33,249 bases of DNA from Anaerolineae bacterium UTCFX2 (GTDB taxonomy: Bacteria; Chloroflexota; Anaerolineae; Anaerolineales; UBA4823). A program made the translations under genes and the position numbers. The stretch lies in the NCBI GenBank assembly GCA_002050125.1, contig MWTA01000079.1, positions 1-33,249 on the forward strand, read 5' to 3'. Shown one piece after another: positions 25,487 through 33,249 of the stretch. Numbering within the stretch: position 1 is the stretch's first letter; every line of letters begins with the position of its first letter. The notes beneath the pieces are model-generated. The model saw only the letters and a list, made by a program, of their open reading frames with translations. It ran no database searches and had not been told where the DNA came from.

Positions 25487-25656
25487 ACGCTTCCCCATCA
25501 TTTTTGAAAGTTTACCCAGATTAGCCAAAGTTTTTGCGCGGCTGCGGCTGGTTCGCCCGCTCGGTTTTGTGATAACATAGCCGTTGCGCAGTTGCCTATG
25601 ATGGACTTCCTTTTTTTCCCCCGAACTCCGATCGCCCCCAACCGGAAAGATCCCGC

Positions 25657-28653
25657 GTGAACCCCGCTTCAGACACAGCCCCCGGCAGACAGCGCGGCTG
25701 GAATCTGCTGGAAAAACTGGGCGAAGGCGACGCCGGCGAGGTTTACTGCGTCGAATCGCTGATCGACCGCCGCCCCGCCATCCTCAAACGCCCCCGCCGT
25801 AACAGCTTCCCCAGCGATTTAATCCGCCAGGCTACCCAGATCGAAAAAGAGGCGGCGATCCTGTCCCTGCTGTCCGGCATCGATTCCCCCGCCAGGCTGA
25901 TCCACACACCCGCCCTGATCGACCAGAGCCAGCCCGGCGCTGAGTTCACCGAGCGTTATTTCATCGTGATCTCGCCCGCCTCCGGTCTCAGCCTGGGTCA
26001 ATATGCCCGCTTGATCTACCATCCAGATAACCTGAACGACATTACCGGCGATCCAGAAGCCGCCAGCCTGCCGCAAGTGGAAGCCGCTTACCTCGGCGAA
26101 GTCGCCCGGCGCGGCGCCATCCCCGAAATGATCCTGCTGCGTCTGCTCACGGGCTTGATCGAATATCTCGAGCTGATCCACAACTTGAAAGTCGACCTCC
26201 CCAAAGAGACGATCTACGGCGTCCTGTGGAACGACGTCAAGCCGGACCACATCTATTGGGACGCCGAACAACTGCGGTTCACGCTGATCGACTGGGGCAA
26301 CAGCCAGTTCCTGGGGGAGGACGGCATCTCATTCGACCGCCAGAGTTCACGCTCGAGCGATTTCGCGCAATTGCTGGAGGAGTTCGACGCGTTTCTCGCA
26401 AGCGCTGCGCCGGAGCTGAAAACCCGGCTCGATTGGCGCCACGAATTCACCCAGGCGGACGTTTACGCCTCGGCAATCCTGCCGCTAAAGGAAAAAGCCG
26501 CCCAATTGCTCAAGGCTGCCACCGCGCAGCGCAACCAGCTCCGCCGTACGGAAGGCGATCTTATCCAAATGAGCGCGCCCGTTCAAGCAGATTTCGCGAA
26601 ATTGCTGGAGCTTCAGCAGCAAATCATCGCCCTCGGCGAGATGCCGGAACACCCCGCGACGCAGGTCGTGTTCACGCGCGTCGCACAGCGCCTGCTTCAA
26701 GACGCGCATCTGGACGAGCTGAGCGCCTTTTTCGAGCGCGCTGCGAACGCCCCCTTTTTAGAGCGTGAAACCGTCAAATTGCTTTCCCGGCTGGTCGATC
26801 TGGTAACCTCCGGTCAGCTTGCGCGCCCCGCGCTGGCATCCGCCCTGGAAGCGGACTGGGCGTCCATATTTTGGGAATTGCGCCTGGCAGCGCTGCAAGA
26901 CCCGCCTCCGGTCTGGTGGGACGACTTGAGCGCCCAGGTCCGCGCGATTGAAACCGGGTCGCAAGCCATCCGCCCGCTGACCGCCGCGCACCGCCTGATC
27001 CACACGCTGCAAGAGCAGCAAGCCAAAAACGGCGAGACCGCATACCCCGCCGACCTGATTGAACAGCTCAATTCGACCGTGATCGAACGCTGGCGAGCGC
27101 TGGAACCCGACCCGCCCGATGCCGGGATCGAATACAACGACGTCCGGCGCGTTCTGTCAGCCGCCATGCCCGCCCTCTCCGAACTGGCTCAGCCGCTGTA
27201 CCAGGCGCTCGACCAGCCCGAAGCGCAGTCGCGCATCGCCCTGGACGCCTGGGAACGCCAGGATTTCGATGCCGCCCGCAAGGCGCTGCGCCGGGTGCTG
27301 CTCTGGGATCCGGACCGCTTGCGTCTGATCGGCGCCGACCGCCTGCTTCAGGATGCGCCGCTGTGGGCGGAGGAAGTCCGCCTTGGCTTGGTGCGCCACG
27401 AGCCGCTGCAGGATTTCGTCACCCGACTCGAACTGCGCGGCCGCGAGCTGCGCAACCAAATCGCCCCCGCCGCCTGGCTGGACGATCTGCTGGAAGCCTT
27501 CAAGCTGCTGCGCAAGGACGTCGATCCGACCGACGTTTTAGTGCAGCACGCCCCGAGCCGCGCCTTCTTGGACTGGCTGATCTCGCTGGAACCGCGCCGC
27601 CCCCTTCTGGCTTCGCCGGGGAAGACGGTTCAAGTCGAGCGCAAGGACCAGCCGCCAGAAACGCGCCCGACCCTTTTCGGTCAGAAAGAAGCCCCTCTCG
27701 GAGGCAGATCCGGTTTGCGCCTGCAAGAACCCCTGGACACCTGGGTTCCCGAAGCGCGCGGCTCATCCGCGCGGCTCTTCAACGGTTCGCTGCCCGATCA
27801 AGATGGCAGCCGCCGACCCGCCGCGGTGAAAATCATGCGCCCCGACCGGCTGGAATACGCGCTACCGCTTTTCCGCGAGGAAGCCCAAATCCTGAGCCTG
27901 CTGCGCAACATCCCCGGGATCGTGCCGCTGCTCGAGTGCGGATTCATCACGCTCGACCCGGAATCCAGCCTGCCGCCCGAAGAACACAGCCACAGCGCCG
28001 CCGACCTGACCGGCGAGGTGCAGCGCTACGGCTTGGATTCGATCCACAACTTCCTGGCGGATCTGGAACCGGCGGCGCATGCGGGACGCGTCCCCTACCT
28101 GGCGGTCGAGAAGTACGCCCGCGCGGATAACCTGCTGCTTCAATGCGATACCGGCTATAATAACGGGCGGTTCTTGCCCACGCTGGAAGGGCTGGTCATG
28201 GCGATCCAAATCTGCGATTTGCTCCACACCGCCCATTCCCGCAATATCATCTATCGCGACCACAAAATTCTGCATTATTACTGGCACGCCGAAACCAATG
28301 GGATTTTCATGATCGACTGGAACGTTGCCCGCCGCTTTGCGGGTGGATTATCAGCGGAAGAGACCCAGTTCGACCTGGTTCAATTCGGGGCGCGCGCCCT
28401 GCATTACATACTGGCGGGTCGCTCGGCGCCCGGCGCGCTGCCGCTGGGTCCCAACAAGCCCGAGGAAATCGAAAGCGCCTCGCGCTCCTACGCGGTCAAT
28501 TGGACCTACGACGATCAACGCCTGCCCAAAGACATCAAAGACGTGCTGGCGGCGGTCCTGGCGGGCGAGTACAGCGACGCCAGAAACCTGAAAGGCGACC
28601 TCGCCGAGATCTATCAGAAACTTTCCAGCCTGGTCAGGACCGAGGGAGGTTAA
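25657..28653 (+). CDS. Protein with two kinase-like domains flanking a helical core
   Basis: This 998-residue protein has no membrane segment. Domain 1 (about 14-250) shows a glycine loop G22-x-G24-x2-G27, Lys44, a likely helix-C Glu65, catalytic Asp193 in 'NDVKPDHIYW' and Asp212 in I-D-W-G. A helical region of about 420 residues follows. Domain 2 (about 690-990) has a degenerate glycine loop, Lys725 in 'AAVKIM', Asp868 in 'RDHKILHYYW' and Asp887 in I-D-W-N. Both domains share D-x-K-x2-H-x-Y-W and I-D-W, with His198 and His873 where protein kinases have the magnesium-binding Asn. Activity is therefore uncertain; atypical kinases or pseudokinases are both possible. The GTG start has GGAAAG upstream. 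The next gene begins immediately after the stop. Confidence 0.82.
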   Translation: MNPASDTAPGRQRGWNLLEKLGEGDAGEVYCVESLIDRRPAILKRPRRNSFPSDLIRQATQIEKEAAILSLLSGIDSPARLIHTPALIDQSQPGAEFTERYFIVISPASGLSLGQYARLIYHPDNLNDITGDPEAASLPQVEAAYLGEVARRGAIPEMILLRLLTGLIEYLELIHNLKVDLPKETIYGVLWNDVKPDHIYWDAEQLRFTLIDWGNSQFLGEDGISFDRQSSRSSDFAQLLEEFDAFLASAAPELKTRLDWRHEFTQADVYASAILPLKEKAAQLLKAATAQRNQLRRTEGDLIQMSAPVQADFAKLLELQQQIIALGEMPEHPATQVVFTRVAQRLLQDAHLDELSAFFERAANAPFLERETVKLLSRLVDLVTSGQLARPALASALEADWASIFWELRLAALQDPPPVWWDDLSAQVRAIETGSQAIRPLTAAHRLIHTLQEQQAKNGETAYPADLIEQLNSTVIERWRALEPDPPDAGIEYNDVRRVLSAAMPALSELAQPLYQALDQPEAQSRIALDAWERQDFDAARKALRRVLLWDPDRLRLIGADRLLQDAPLWAEEVRLGLVRHEPLQDFVTRLELRGRELRNQIAPAAWLDDLLEAFKLLRKDVDPTDVLVQHAPSRAFLDWLISLEPRRPLLASPGKTVQVERKDQPPETRPTLFGQKEAPLGGRSGLRLQEPLDTWVPEARGSSARLFNGSLPDQDGSRRPAAVKIMRPDRLEYALPLFREEAQILSLLRNIPGIVPLLECGFITLDPESSLPPEEHSHSAADLTGEVQRYGLDSIHNFLADLEPAAHAGRVPYLAVEKYARADNLLLQCDTGYNNGRFLPTLEGLVMAIQICDLLHTAHSRNIIYRDHKILHYYWHAETNGIFMIDWNVARRFAGGLSAEETQFDLVQFGARALHYILAGRSAPGALPLGPNKPEEIESASRSYAVNWTYDDQRLPKDIKDVLAAVLAGEYSDARNLKGDLAEIYQKLSSLVRTEGG

Positions 28654-30420
28654 GTGAGCGAAATCCCGGACATTCAAAATCAGGTGCGTGAACTGCTGGC
28701 GCAGGATACCCCCCCGCTCATCGAACTGCGCAAGGCGCTGCTCGAGATCGAAGAACTGGTCGCCGCGGAGGATTATTCCGACCTGAGCGCCGACGAGCAG
28801 GAGCAGCTCCAGGTGATGCGCCGCGATCTCAAGGCGCGCCTGCGCCAGATCGAGGATTTGCAGGCGATGAGCGCTCAAATCGAACCGGGCGCTGAGGCGG
28901 CTTCAGCGGCGCAGCCGGGCGCTGCCGACGAAACCCGCCAGCTGCCGGCAAAATCGCACAACCCGGAAGCTGAACGGCAAATGGAAGAAGCCGAACGGCT
29001 TTTTTACGGCGGGCGCTACAGCGAGGCGATCAAGCTGTTCGACCGCGTGCTTCAACTCGAACCCGCGTGGGAACGGGCGCGCCAGCACCGCGCCGAATCC
29101 GAAAATTATCTGCGCACGGGCTATATCCCGCCGGTGGCGCTGCCCCCCGAAGCCGCCTCGGCGTTCGGCAAGGCGCAGTCCGCCGCCCGCGTGGGGCGCT
29201 TCACCGACGCGTTGAACATGCTCGCGCGGGCGCAATCCACCCTGCGCGAGCTGGGCATCCAGCGCTGGCAGGAAGGCTTAGAGTTCGAACAAAAGCTGCA
29301 AGAGAACATCGACGCCGAAACCGCCTACAACGAAGGGCTCCAGCTTTTCGAAGACGGTCGCCTGGACGAGGCGATCGAGCGGGTGGACACCGCCGCGCGC
29401 GCAACCGGTTTGCCAAAATACAGCGACCGCGGGGGGGCGTTCCGCAGGGTGAAAGAGACCCTCCGCTCGATCAACGAAGCGCTCTCCGCGCCGGACATCG
29501 AGCCGAAAATGGTCACCCAAGCCAAAGCGGACCTGGACGCGCTGACCGGCGAATACGGCGAAAATCCCGCCTTCCTGAAGCAAAAATCCCGGCTGGAAGC
29601 AACGATCCCCCGCGCGATCGCGCCGCTGCAGGAATCGGCGCGCCTGTTGAAGTCTCAGGCTGAGCGCGCCGTCACCCTGGACGAGGCCCTCTATCTGGCG
29701 CGCCAGGCGCGCGCCCAACTCGACCAGATCCGCAACCTTGCCAGCCTGGATGATAGTTTAGATCACCTGCAAAATGAAATCGAAAAAATCATCCACGACG
29801 TGAGCCGTTACCAGGACGAGCTTTCGCAAGCCGCCGCTGCGTATGAAAATCACCGGCGCTGGCCCGTTCAGGCGGCGCGCCTCAGCCAGGAAGCGCGCCA
29901 GAAATTCCCCAACGACCCGGGGGTCATCCGTTTAAACCGTTCGCTTGCCGGTCATTTCTTTGCGTTGACGCTGCTAAAAATCGGCGGCGTTGTGATTGGC
30001 ATCGTCTTCGTTGCGCTGGTCGGCTACCTGGGGATTGGACGGTTTCAATCCTATCTGCTTTCGCTCACCCCCACCGCCACCCCGACCCTCACCATGACCG
30101 CCACGCTGACGCCTTCAGCCACCCCCACGCTGACGCCCACCGACACGCCCACGCCCACCCTCACGTTCACGCCCACCCCCACCCCGTTCATCGGCGTGGC
30201 GCTGCGCGATATCTGGGCGCGCAGCGGCTGCTATGAAGGCTTCAACGCCATCGGGCGCATCCCCATCGGCGGCAACCTGAGATTTCTGCCGGACGAGCGG
30301 CGCTTCGACACCTTCAATCGCGAATGCGTCCTCGTCGAATATCGCGGCGAGGAACGCTCGATCATCGGTTGGGTGTTGATCGCGGATGTAGGCAGCGCCC
30401 CCAGCACCCCTGCCCCCTGA
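28654..30420 (+). CDS. TPR/coiled-coil membrane protein with Thr/Pro linker and C-terminal SH3-like domain
   Basis: The 588-residue protein begins with an acidic helical segment, then a TPR-like unit near 108-150 ('AERLFYGGRYSEAIKLFDRVLQLEP'). A long stretch of further helical repeats and coiled coil runs to about 425. One membrane segment lies at 443-462. Residues 472-511 are a Thr/Pro repeat linker of the kind common in Chloroflexota surface proteins. The last 75 residues ('GVALRDIWARSGCYEGFNAIG' onward) look like an SH3-type beta domain with two Cys. The topology implied is cytoplasmic N-terminus and external C-terminus. The GTG start follows the kinase stop with no gap, and GGGAGG lies just upstream, so the two proteins are surely coexpressed. 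The function is unknown; an envelope sensor for the kinase protein is my inference. Confidence 0.82.
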   Translation: MSEIPDIQNQVRELLAQDTPPLIELRKALLEIEELVAAEDYSDLSADEQEQLQVMRRDLKARLRQIEDLQAMSAQIEPGAEAASAAQPGAADETRQLPAKSHNPEAERQMEEAERLFYGGRYSEAIKLFDRVLQLEPAWERARQHRAESENYLRTGYIPPVALPPEAASAFGKAQSAARVGRFTDALNMLARAQSTLRELGIQRWQEGLEFEQKLQENIDAETAYNEGLQLFEDGRLDEAIERVDTAARATGLPKYSDRGGAFRRVKETLRSINEALSAPDIEPKMVTQAKADLDALTGEYGENPAFLKQKSRLEATIPRAIAPLQESARLLKSQAERAVTLDEALYLARQARAQLDQIRNLASLDDSLDHLQNEIEKIIHDVSRYQDELSQAAAAYENHRRWPVQAARLSQEARQKFPNDPGVIRLNRSLAGHFFALTLLKIGGVVIGIVFVALVGYLGIGRFQSYLLSLTPTATPTLTMTATLTPSATPTLTPTDTPTPTLTFTPTPTPFIGVALRDIWARSGCYEGFNAIGRIPIGGNLRFLPDERRFDTFNRECVLVEYRGEERSIIGWVLIADVGSAPSTPAP

Positions 30421-30422
30421 TT

Positions 30423-30797
30423 TTAGCGGCTGATCTCTTCGCGCATTTGCAGCGCGGTCTCGTACACCGCGTAAAAACCGATCGGTTTGATCAAGATTCG
30501 GTCGGCGTGGATGCGCATAAACTCGCTCTGCGTGGTATCCGCGCTGACAATCAACACGCGGGTGTGCGCCAGCCTGGGGTCTTTCCGAATCTCCCGCAGC
30601 ACGTTGATGCCCGGGACCCCCGGCAGGTGCAGGTCGAGCAGCACCAGGTCGGGCGTTTCAGCGCCGAGCGTCTTCAGCGCCTGGATTCCATCGCGGACCA
30701 CAATCACCTCAAAACCGGCTTCCTTGACGGCAATCGAAAAGATTTCGGTAATAACCTCGTCGTCTTCAATAATCAAGGCTAACGGCAATTCACTCAT
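30423..30797 (-). CDS. Receiver-only response regulator
   Basis: The 124-residue CheY-like receiver domain has no output domain. It carries the acidic pair Asp12-Asp13, the phosphorylated Asp55 in 'LVLLDLHLPG', Ser85 as the switch residue and Lys104 in 'ILIKPI'. The usual aromatic switch position is not obvious. It overlaps the histidine kinase gene upstream by four bases (30794-30797), so it is the cognate partner. The stop lies two bases from the stop of the plus-strand SH3-like gene. With no DNA-binding domain it must act through another protein, as an adaptor, in a phosphorelay or on an enzyme. Confidence 0.93.
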   Translation of the reverse strand: MSELPLALIIEDDEVITEIFSIAVKEAGFEVIVVRDGIQALKTLGAETPDLVLLDLHLPGVPGINVLREIRKDPRLAHTRVLIVSADTTQSEFMRIHADRILIKPIGFYAVYETALQMREEISR

Positions 30798-32566
30798 CGC
30801 TGTCTTTCCACTTCCAAAGCGGTTGGCAGCGTCACCGTGAATTGACTGCCTTTGCCAACTTCGCTCTCGATTTCGATTGTACCTTCCATCAACCCGACAA
30901 GCTGCTTGACAATCGAAAGCCCCAGTCCAAAACCGCTTTCGCGCTGGCTCGCAGACGGGTTTACCTGCTGAAACGGGTTGAAAATCAACCGCTGTACATC
31001 CTTCGGGATGCCGACGCCGGTGTCTGCGATTTGGAATGTCAGGTGTTTTTCATTTGAGGAAGAAACCCGAATACGGATCTCCCCCTCGATTGTATATTTA
31101 ATGGCGTTATCAATCAGATTGACCAAGATCTGGTAAAGCCGCAGCGAATCGCTGCGAATCGTTTCCGGGACGCCCGCTTCGACATCCAGCGTCAAGCCCA
31201 GACCTTTGGTCTTCGCCATCGGCTTGAAATATCCGATAATGCGATTCAACAGGTCTCGCAGGGAGAATTCCGTGATGTCCAGCGTGAACGTGCCCCGCTC
31301 CAATCGCGATTGTTGCAGCAGATCGTTGACGATGCGCGTCATGTGCTGGGTGCTGTCGGAGATCAGCTGTACGGCTTTGGTTTGGTCTTCGCTCAGCGGT
31401 CCGTACACGCCATAGTCCAGCATCTCGGCTATCCCCAGGATGCTGGTCAGGGGCGAGCGGAGCTCGTGCCCGACCTTTGCCAGGAATTCGGTTTTGATCT
31501 GAGCCAGCGCCAGGGCTTCGTCCGCGAGCCGGTCGCCGGTGATGTCGCGCAAAATCATCAGGCGGGCGAGAGAATCGGCGCCGCCATCCCCCACCGGCGT
31601 GATCTGAATATTGAAATAGCGCCGGAGACCGTTCAACACCAGGGAAACGTCCTGGTTTGTTTCGCTGCTCGCGTGGATCTTCAGCGGCAGGTCGTTCCAC
31701 CAGCTAAAGACAGTCTCAATGACTTTGCCCTCAGGGTTCGATTTTGGATCGTCCATCAGGACAGCCGCACTGTCGTTCACCTCGATGATGCGGTTCTTTG
31801 CGTCGACGACAAACGCCGCAGCGCCCAGCCGGCGAATTGCCGTGGGGTTCACCAGCGGCACAAGGTCGAAAAGCTGAAACCGAAAAATCGCCACGCCCAG
31901 GAAGATTGCGCTCAACGTAAAGGCAATCGGACTGAGGTCAAAATGGGGAACGGGCGTGAAACCCGACAGATACGAAAAGTTCGCAAACCAGGGCAGCGCC
32001 AGGCTTGCCAGGATCAGCCCGAACTGCCCTCGAAACGCGCTCGCCTGCTTGCGCATGGATTGGAAGATTTGGATCGTGCCTGCCAGCAATAAAACGTAGG
32101 AGTAAACAAAGTAAAACCACCACCAAACCCCATAACGCACGACCAGCAGCACGTTCAGCGGTCCTTCCGCAGCCAAATGGTATTCAGCCCACAGCAGACC
32201 GTGGGCAGAGTTGGTAAGGGCAACCAGCACCGTGATCGCCGGGACGATGAGCAGCGCCAGGAATCGCCGCCAATCCGTCCAGGCGGTGTTCCCAGAATAG
32301 GACTGGGCAAATAAAAACCAGCCCACCGGAATAACCGAGATCCCGATGTATTGTAGTTCCGCCCACAGGACTTTCGAAGCAGGTTCGGGGGAGGCGACCT
32401 CAAAGGCGTAGAACAGCGCCCAGATCCCGATCCCCGCTACCAATAATCTAAACGGCGCCGCGCCCGGGACGTTCTTCCCGCGCGCAACCAGCAAGATTAA
32501 TAGGACTGAAACAGTTGCCGAGATCAGTAGGAAGGAGACGATGAGTCCAGTTTGCCAGTTCAGCAT
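30794..32566 (-). CDS. 7TM sensor histidine kinase with PAS domain
   Basis: The N-terminal 215 or so residues hold about seven hydrophobic segments of the histidine kinase 7TM type. Then come a PAS-like region ('AAFVVDAKNRIIEVNDSAAVLMDD'), a HisKA domain with His367 in 'KVGHELRSPLTSILG' and a HATPase domain. The ATPase boxes are N box 'VNLIDNAIKYT', G1 'IADTGVGIP' and G2 'GFGLGLSIVKQ', all intact. It senses an unknown membrane or extracellular signal and should phosphorylate the adjacent receiver. I prefer ATG 32566 (590 residues). The GTG at 32584 lies only 4 bases after the predicted -10 box and would be upstream of the transcript start. The stop overlaps the response regulator start by four bases. 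Confidence 0.93.
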   Translation of the reverse strand: MLNWQTGLIVSFLLISATVSVLLILLVARGKNVPGAAPFRLLVAGIGIWALFYAFEVASPEPASKVLWAELQYIGISVIPVGWFLFAQSYSGNTAWTDWRRFLALLIVPAITVLVALTNSAHGLLWAEYHLAAEGPLNVLLVVRYGVWWWFYFVYSYVLLLAGTIQIFQSMRKQASAFRGQFGLILASLALPWFANFSYLSGFTPVPHFDLSPIAFTLSAIFLGVAIFRFQLFDLVPLVNPTAIRRLGAAAFVVDAKNRIIEVNDSAAVLMDDPKSNPEGKVIETVFSWWNDLPLKIHASSETNQDVSLVLNGLRRYFNIQITPVGDGGADSLARLMILRDITGDRLADEALALAQIKTEFLAKVGHELRSPLTSILGIAEMLDYGVYGPLSEDQTKAVQLISDSTQHMTRIVNDLLQQSRLERGTFTLDITEFSLRDLLNRIIGYFKPMAKTKGLGLTLDVEAGVPETIRSDSLRLYQILVNLIDNAIKYTIEGEIRIRVSSSNEKHLTFQIADTGVGIPKDVQRLIFNPFQQVNPSASQRESGFGLGLSIVKQLVGLMEGTIEIESEVGKGSQFTVTLPTALEVERQR

Positions 32567-32588
32567 ATTGCTCGCCCCGTGCACGCCT

Positions 32589-32616
32589 ATTATATCGGAT
32601 AATTTCGTCTTGTTAA
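32589..32616 (-). promoter_or_regulatory. Sigma-70-type promoter for the histidine kinase operon
   Basis: On the minus strand TTAACA (32616-32611, one mismatch) and a perfect TATAAT (32594-32589) are 16 bases apart. Transcription would begin near 32581, leaving a leader of about 15 bases before the ATG at 32566. This is good sequence-level support for a promoter. Confidence 0.7.
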
Positions 32617-32643
32617 GTCACAGTTAATTCACAAATAGCCCGG

Positions 32644-32672
32644 TCGCCAAAAACCCGCGCCTGGACTATGAT
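32644..32672 (+). promoter_or_regulatory. Possible promoter for the M20 peptidase gene
   Basis: TCGCCA (32644-32649, two mismatches) and TATGAT (32667-32672, one mismatch) are 17 bases apart. Transcription would start near 32679, about 34 bases before the ATG. It stands back to back with the histidine kinase promoter in the 146-base gap. Confidence 0.5.
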
Positions 32673-32712
32673 AAACTGTTACTCAGCACAACGAGAAAGA
32701 GGTTCGCGCCGG

Positions 32713-33249
32713 ATGTACGACAAGATATCCACTTTTCTGGACAACAAGCTGCCATCCTATCTGGACCTGCTGCGCCAGATGGTCGAGATCAACTCCTTTT
32801 CTGCCAACCCCGCCGGCGTCAACCAACTGGGCGAGCTGACGGCGCAGGTTTTTAGCCGCCTGGGTTTCGCGGCGGAGTACGTGCCCTCGGTCAACCCGGG
32901 GTTTGGCAATCACTTGTTCCTCGACCTTCCCGCCCGCCAACCCGCTGTGGATGAATCGCGACCGGAAAACTTTATCGCGCTGGTCTCGCACCTGGATACG
33001 GTGTTCCCGCCCGAAGAAGAAGCGCTCAACGATTTTCACTATCGCGTTGAGGGCGAACGGATTTACGGTCCCGGCACGGTGGATATCAAGGGCGGCACGG
33101 TGATGATTTACGCCGTCCTGGAAGTCATGCGGGCGATGTATCCGCAAGTCTTCGCACAAACCCACTGGCTGGTTGCCGTGGACGCCACCGAAGAGACGCT
33201 CTCGGAGGACTTCCGGCCCGCTCTGCCGCGCGCGCATCCCGCCGCACGC
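32713..33249 (+). CDS. M20 family metallopeptidase, N-terminal part (3' truncated)
   Basis: The frame is open from ATG 32713 to the end of the window (179 codons), so the gene is cut by the right edge. M20 enzymes are two-zinc aminoacylases, dipeptidases or carboxypeptidases such as ArgE, DapE and CPG2. The first metal-ligand motif is 'SHLDTVFP', with the His-x-Asp pair near residue 95. The second is 'GPGTVDIKGG', whose Asp bridges the two zincs, and 'DATEETLSED' supplies the Glu-Glu pair with the general base. A GAGG about 10 bases upstream supports the start. The substrate cannot be inferred without the lid and C-terminal metal ligands. Confidence 0.88.
   Translation, partial: MYDKISTFLDNKLPSYLDLLRQMVEINSFSANPAGVNQLGELTAQVFSRLGFAAEYVPSVNPGFGNHLFLDLPARQPAVDESRPENFIALVSHLDTVFPPEEEALNDFHYRVEGERIYGPGTVDIKGGTVMIYAVLEVMRAMYPQVFAQTHWLVAVDATEETLSEDFRPALPRAHPAAR

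Larger units (their letters stand above)
25341..25656 (+). other. 316-base intergenic region before the double-kinase gene
   Basis: No convincing gene lies here. In order it holds the hairpin, the orphan AAGGAGG, an 11-bp tandem repeat, an A/T-rich stretch, and a possible extended -10 (TGTGATAAC at 25568-25576) without a good -35. A 20-codon reading frame (25598-25660) overlaps the kinase start by four bases (GTGA). It is by far the longest gap in the window, so regulatory content is likely. Confidence 0.5.

Noticed and set aside
25610..25620. T-run as a terminator before the double-kinase gene
   Set aside because: No stem-loop directly precedes it, and it lies only about 40 bases before the gene start, inside its probable leader.
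30061..30190. Repeat array resembling a CRISPR or satellite
   Set aside because: The periodic ACGCCCACC-like DNA encodes an in-frame Thr/Pro linker; unit lengths vary and there are no spacers.

Overview
The window is GC-rich bacterial chromosomal DNA with tightly packed genes, many of them starting or stopping within a few bases of each other. The gene content points to Chloroflexota, most likely an anaerobic or facultative Anaerolineae-type organism. This rests on an NBR1-type Ig domain behind a poly-glycine linker, a Thr/Pro-rich extracytoplasmic linker, SH3b proteins, a 7TM histidine kinase, an anaerobic glycerol-3-phosphate dehydrogenase and promoters that appear to sit directly on start codons. 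The taxonomy is inferred from gene style; no rRNA is present to confirm it. I see no tRNA, rRNA, CRISPR array, transposase or prophage gene.

Layout. Positions 1-1721 hold the end of a secreted Ig-domain protein and a monoacylglycerol-lipase-like esterase. Positions 1707-7613 hold a glycerol catabolic block: a promoter, glpK, a single gene fusing GlpA and GlpB, and glpC. Positions 7625-13856 carry an MFS exporter, a penicillin-acylase-family hydrolase, a PRPP synthetase and a 14-TM drug-type exporter. Positions 13887-17298 carry a large polytopic membrane subtilase and a DegV protein. Facing them on the minus strand (17306-19040) are a thiolase and a HIT-family nucleotide hydrolase. Positions 19182-21720 are the exonuclease VII operon, xseA and xseB with a small membrane protein between them, followed by a divergent PAP2 protein. 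Positions 21760-24317 (minus) are murJ and an SH3b protein. Positions 24351-25340 are a two-gene alkylation-repair unit (alkyltransferase-like protein and Tag).

The most unusual part is 25341-32584. A 316-base intergenic region with a perfect 10-bp hairpin, an unused Shine-Dalgarno sequence and an 11-bp tandem repeat leads into a 998-residue protein with two kinase-like domains. It is followed without a gap by a membrane protein with TPR-like and coiled-coil character, a Thr/Pro linker and a C-terminal SH3-like domain. Both kinase domains share the same departure from the textbook fold, D-x-K-x-x-H-x-Y-W followed by I-D-W, with His where the magnesium-binding Asn should be. Facing this pair, with two bases between the stop codons, is a 7TM histidine kinase and a receiver-only response regulator. 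The right edge cuts an M20 metallopeptidase gene.

How the parts may work together. The esterase, GlpK, GlpAB and GlpC form a plausible route from acylglycerol to dihydroxyacetone phosphate, with electrons passed to the quinone pool. MurJ with its SH3b partner serves cell-wall assembly. Atl and Tag handle alkylated bases. The double-kinase and SH3b pair looks like an envelope-to-cytoplasm signalling module; that role is inference.
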